DNA of 64,000 bases, from assembly GCA_023442525.1 (NCBI GenBank), contig JAEZZA010000004.1:1-64000 (forward strand), written 5' to 3'. Under the pieces are notes generated by a model that worked only from the letters and a program-made list of their open reading frames with translations, was not told the DNA's origin and made no database searches. This document shows positions 62,375 through 64,000 of this stretch, in pieces (the stretch's first letter is position 1; each line of letters opens with the position of its first letter). The position numbers and the translations under genes are program-made. This DNA is from Bacteroidota bacterium (GTDB taxonomy: Bacteria > Bacteroidota > Bacteroidia > Bacteroidales > UBA10428).

Positions 62375-62794
62375 CTACCTGCTTTCTAGTATTCTCATCT
62401 CACATTCGGCCAGTAATTTATCGGCAGAAAAAACTTTACCCGTAAGAATGGTAAAACCTACAATTTCATTCACAATTTCTATCTCCGAAGTAACCACAGT
62501 TCCGGTATGAGGCAAGTCGTGTATAACCAGGTTTTTGATAGCGCCGATATATCCTTCCTTAACCGGGGTTTGGTTTATATTGTGATTATAACCGGTGAAT
62601 GCTGCTGCTGTTTGTGCTATGAATTCAACCATTGCTGATTCACTGAGTCGTCCGTTCTCAACAAACAGGTTATCTTCTTTTACCAGGAGGCTTCCCCTGG
62701 CACCTTTTTCAGAAACAGATTCCAACCTGTCGATCATTTGCATGGGTGTTTGCTGCGGAATCAGTTCTGTAATATTAAGTTTATCAGGGTCCAT
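62375..62794 (-). CDS. ApeP-like hotdog dehydratase
   Basis: 139-residue hotdog protein. LIPQQTPMQMIDRLESVSEKGARGSLLV and RLSESAMVEFIAQTAAAFTGYNHN match the ApeP/3-hydroxyacyl-ACP dehydratase-like layout rather than FabZ. In aryl polyene synthesis, ApeI and ApeP-type dehydratases work together in one system. It is read from the opposite strand, in the group ACP-acyltransferase-ApeP-like (minus strand, 62375-63966). Confidence 0.85.
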   Translation of the reverse strand: MDPDKLNITELIPQQTPMQMIDRLESVSEKGARGSLLVKEDNLFVENGRLSESAMVEFIAQTAAAFTGYNHNINQTPVKEGYIGAIKNLVIHDLPHTGTVVTSEIEIVNEIVGFTILTGKVFSADKLLAECEMRILESR

Positions 62795-62814
62795 GAGTAT
62801 GTGAGAAGTCCTTA

Positions 62815-63711
62815 TTATTGTTCAATATACCAAAAATTGTAATAATTGAACCACTGATAAGGATATTTCTGAATCTTTTCTTCAACGGCTACAATATAAT
62901 CGGAAATCATCTCTCTGAGTGTTTCATTGCGTGAACTCAATGAATTGTCCGACTTGTATGTTTTCGGCGGAGCGGCATAGAAATGATAATGCCTTCGGCT
63001 GTCTTTCATTGCAAAAACAAAAGAGACCGGAACATTGTACTTTATTGCCAGGTAAAAAGGTCCCGTTGGAAATAAAGCTTCTTTATCCAGGAAAACCGAC
63101 TGAAGAGTCTTGCTTCCCGGCATAAATCTGTCGCCATGCATACAAACCATCTCATGATTTTTCAATACTTCGCTGAGGGTATATACATGAGAGTTATCCT
63201 CGCGGATTGGAATAACATTAAAGCTTTTATGCGTTAAGGTCGATAAATAGTCCTTGATCTTTTCATGTTCGGCATCAAGCATCAGGATGTTTATCTTTGT
63301 ATCGAGCCTTTCGAGCATGTGCCCGGCCATTTCGAAATTTCCGATGTGTGCACTGATTAGCAATCCGCCTGAACCCGATGATGACATCTCTCTCAGATAC
63401 GATTCCCCTTCAAAATCGAAAGTGAAACGGGCATCGAATCCAGCCATAGTTGCTGTACGATCGAGGATAACCTGGCCGAATTTGTAATAATTACGGTAAA
63501 CGGCAAATACCGACTTGATGAAATTAAATTTCAGGCGTTTCCGGTAGAAATAAAATATATTCCGGAACGACCCGGGAGAAAACAGGAAGAAGTATAAAGC
63601 AACAAAGAGCAATAAAAAGTACGCGAAAGGTAACCCGGGATACTTCAGAATAGCAATGAATATTTTATATCCGGCCAGTCCACCCCTGGTTTTTCCTTTC
63701 CATTGCGCCAC
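62815..63711 (-). CDS. LpxL-like lysophospholipid acyltransferase
   Basis: 298 residues. An N-terminal membrane segment (about 25-46) is followed by the LpxL/HtrB fold: the catalytic HX4E is His122-Glu127 in ISAHIGNFEMAGH, with GDRFMPGSKT as the second motif. Acyltransferases of this class in aryl polyene loci attach the polyene acyl group to a lipid or glycan anchor. It lies 6 nt after the ACP, on the same strand. Confidence 0.9.
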   Translation of the reverse strand: MAQWKGKTRGGLAGYKIFIAILKYPGLPFAYFLLLFVALYFFLFSPGSFRNIFYFYRKRLKFNFIKSVFAVYRNYYKFGQVILDRTATMAGFDARFTFDFEGESYLREMSSSGSGGLLISAHIGNFEMAGHMLERLDTKINILMLDAEHEKIKDYLSTLTHKSFNVIPIREDNSHVYTLSEVLKNHEMVCMHGDRFMPGSKTLQSVFLDKEALFPTGPFYLAIKYNVPVSFVFAMKDSRRHYHFYAAPPKTYKSDNSLSSRNETLREMISDYIVAVEEKIQKYPYQWFNYYNFWYIEQ

Positions 63712-63717
63712 GGCAGG

Positions 63718-63966
63718 CTATTTCTTGTTTACACAATCGAAAATATAGTTATGCAGGTCATCCAGTGTCCGGATAGCTGTCATTTCTTCGCCCTTTAAAG
63801 TAAGACCGAATTCTTTCTGAACAATCACGGCAATATCAACAAAGTCAAGGCTCTCCAAACCCAGATCGTCCTTCAGATGAGACTCCGGAGTAATTTTGGC
63901 TTCATCAATTTCGAATTCTTCCATCAGGAAATTCTTAATAATGCCTGCTATTTCTTCTTTTGTCAT
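63718..63966 (-). CDS. Acyl carrier protein (third ACP of the locus)
   Basis: 82 residues. Ser39 in DLGLESLDFVDIAV is the phosphopantetheine site. It is more like a housekeeping or FabF-type ACP than the two module ACPs (LESLDF against LDSIDAL). It starts 34 nt from the window edge and directly precedes the LpxL-like acyltransferase, so it may hand its acyl chain to that enzyme. Confidence 0.93.
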   Translation of the reverse strand: MTKEEIAGIIKNFLMEEFEIDEAKITPESHLKDDLGLESLDFVDIAVIVQKEFGLTLKGEEMTAIRTLDDLHNYIFDCVNKK

Positions 63967-64000
63967 ACTACAGTAAAATCAATTATTTGTACTTTTTTAT

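Noticed and set aside
62364..62383. Bidirectional terminator between the two convergent hotdog genes
   Set aside because: A 6-bp AGCAGG/CCTGCT hairpin exists but has no T-tract on either side and overlaps a stop codon; too weak to annotate.

Overview
The window comes from a member of the Bacteroidota, most likely an environmental Bacteroidales-type organism. Four things point there. Several promoters carry the phylum's TAnnTTTG -7 element. Gene families typical of the phylum are present (DUF4199, S46 dipeptidyl peptidase, the DUF2520/KdsC-like/UbiA/Maf block). Strong Shine-Dalgarno sites are scarce. The right third is a flexirubin-type (dialkylresorcinol plus aryl polyene) pigment locus. No rRNA, tRNA, CRISPR array, insertion sequence or prophage was seen.

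Layout. (1) 1-3138: a 9-nt tandem repeat, a DPM-like glycosyltransferase, a DUF4199 membrane protein, the small SRP RNA with its own promoter, a VOC protein and a methyltransferase. (2) 3201-8679: the ilv operon ilvD-ilvB-ilvN-ilvC, preceded by a leader peptide with 12 branched-chain residues out of 20 and an intrinsic terminator, i.e. a transcription attenuator. (3) 8703-19522: a rhomboid protease and a sugar epimerase, then an ACP/SDR/AMP-ligase/LuxE/LuxC/methyltransferase operon with no luciferase genes, then genes of surface-glycan type on the minus strand (hexapeptide acyltransferase, DegT aminotransferase, methyltransferase-GT2 fusion). (4) 19641-28192: a GT-C membrane glycosyltransferase, the DUF2520/KdsC/UbiA/Maf block, an S46 peptidase, an ABM-domain protein and an iron-type alcohol dehydrogenase.

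(5) 28201-37445, minus strand: the his operon hisG-D-C-B-purU-H-A-F-E followed by a GH26 mannanase lipoprotein. A 13-residue leader peptide with five consecutive His codons and a 13-bp perfect attenuator hairpin lie upstream. There is no hisI, purU is inserted in the middle, and several spacers carry different short tandem repeats. (6) rlmD and a LytTR response regulator follow.

(7) 40113 to the window end: the pigment locus. DarA and DarB would make a dialkylresorcinol. Two paralogous ACP-ketosynthase-chain-length-factor modules (46589-49118 and 57425-59938), a third ketosynthase, two hotdog dehydratases, a PaaK-like ligase, a 4HBT thioesterase, two tandem FAD oxidoreductases, an LpxL-like acyltransferase and a third ACP would build and decorate an acyl or aryl polyene. 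A BtrH-like protein, an ABC-2 exporter, a membrane-anchored C45 Ntn-hydrolase/acyltransferase, a LolA-like protein, a lipoprotein and a polysaccharide-deacetylase-like protein suggest joining of the two halves and delivery to the outer membrane. No ketoreductase or ammonia-lyase is recognised in this locus; it probably continues past position 64000.

Most interesting: the paired ilv and his attenuators with the same compact layout, the doubled ACP-KS-CLF module, the C45 and BtrH acyl-transfer candidates in the pigment locus, the LuxC/LuxE operon without luciferase, and a 9-nt repeat family at two sites 37 kb apart in opposite orientation.
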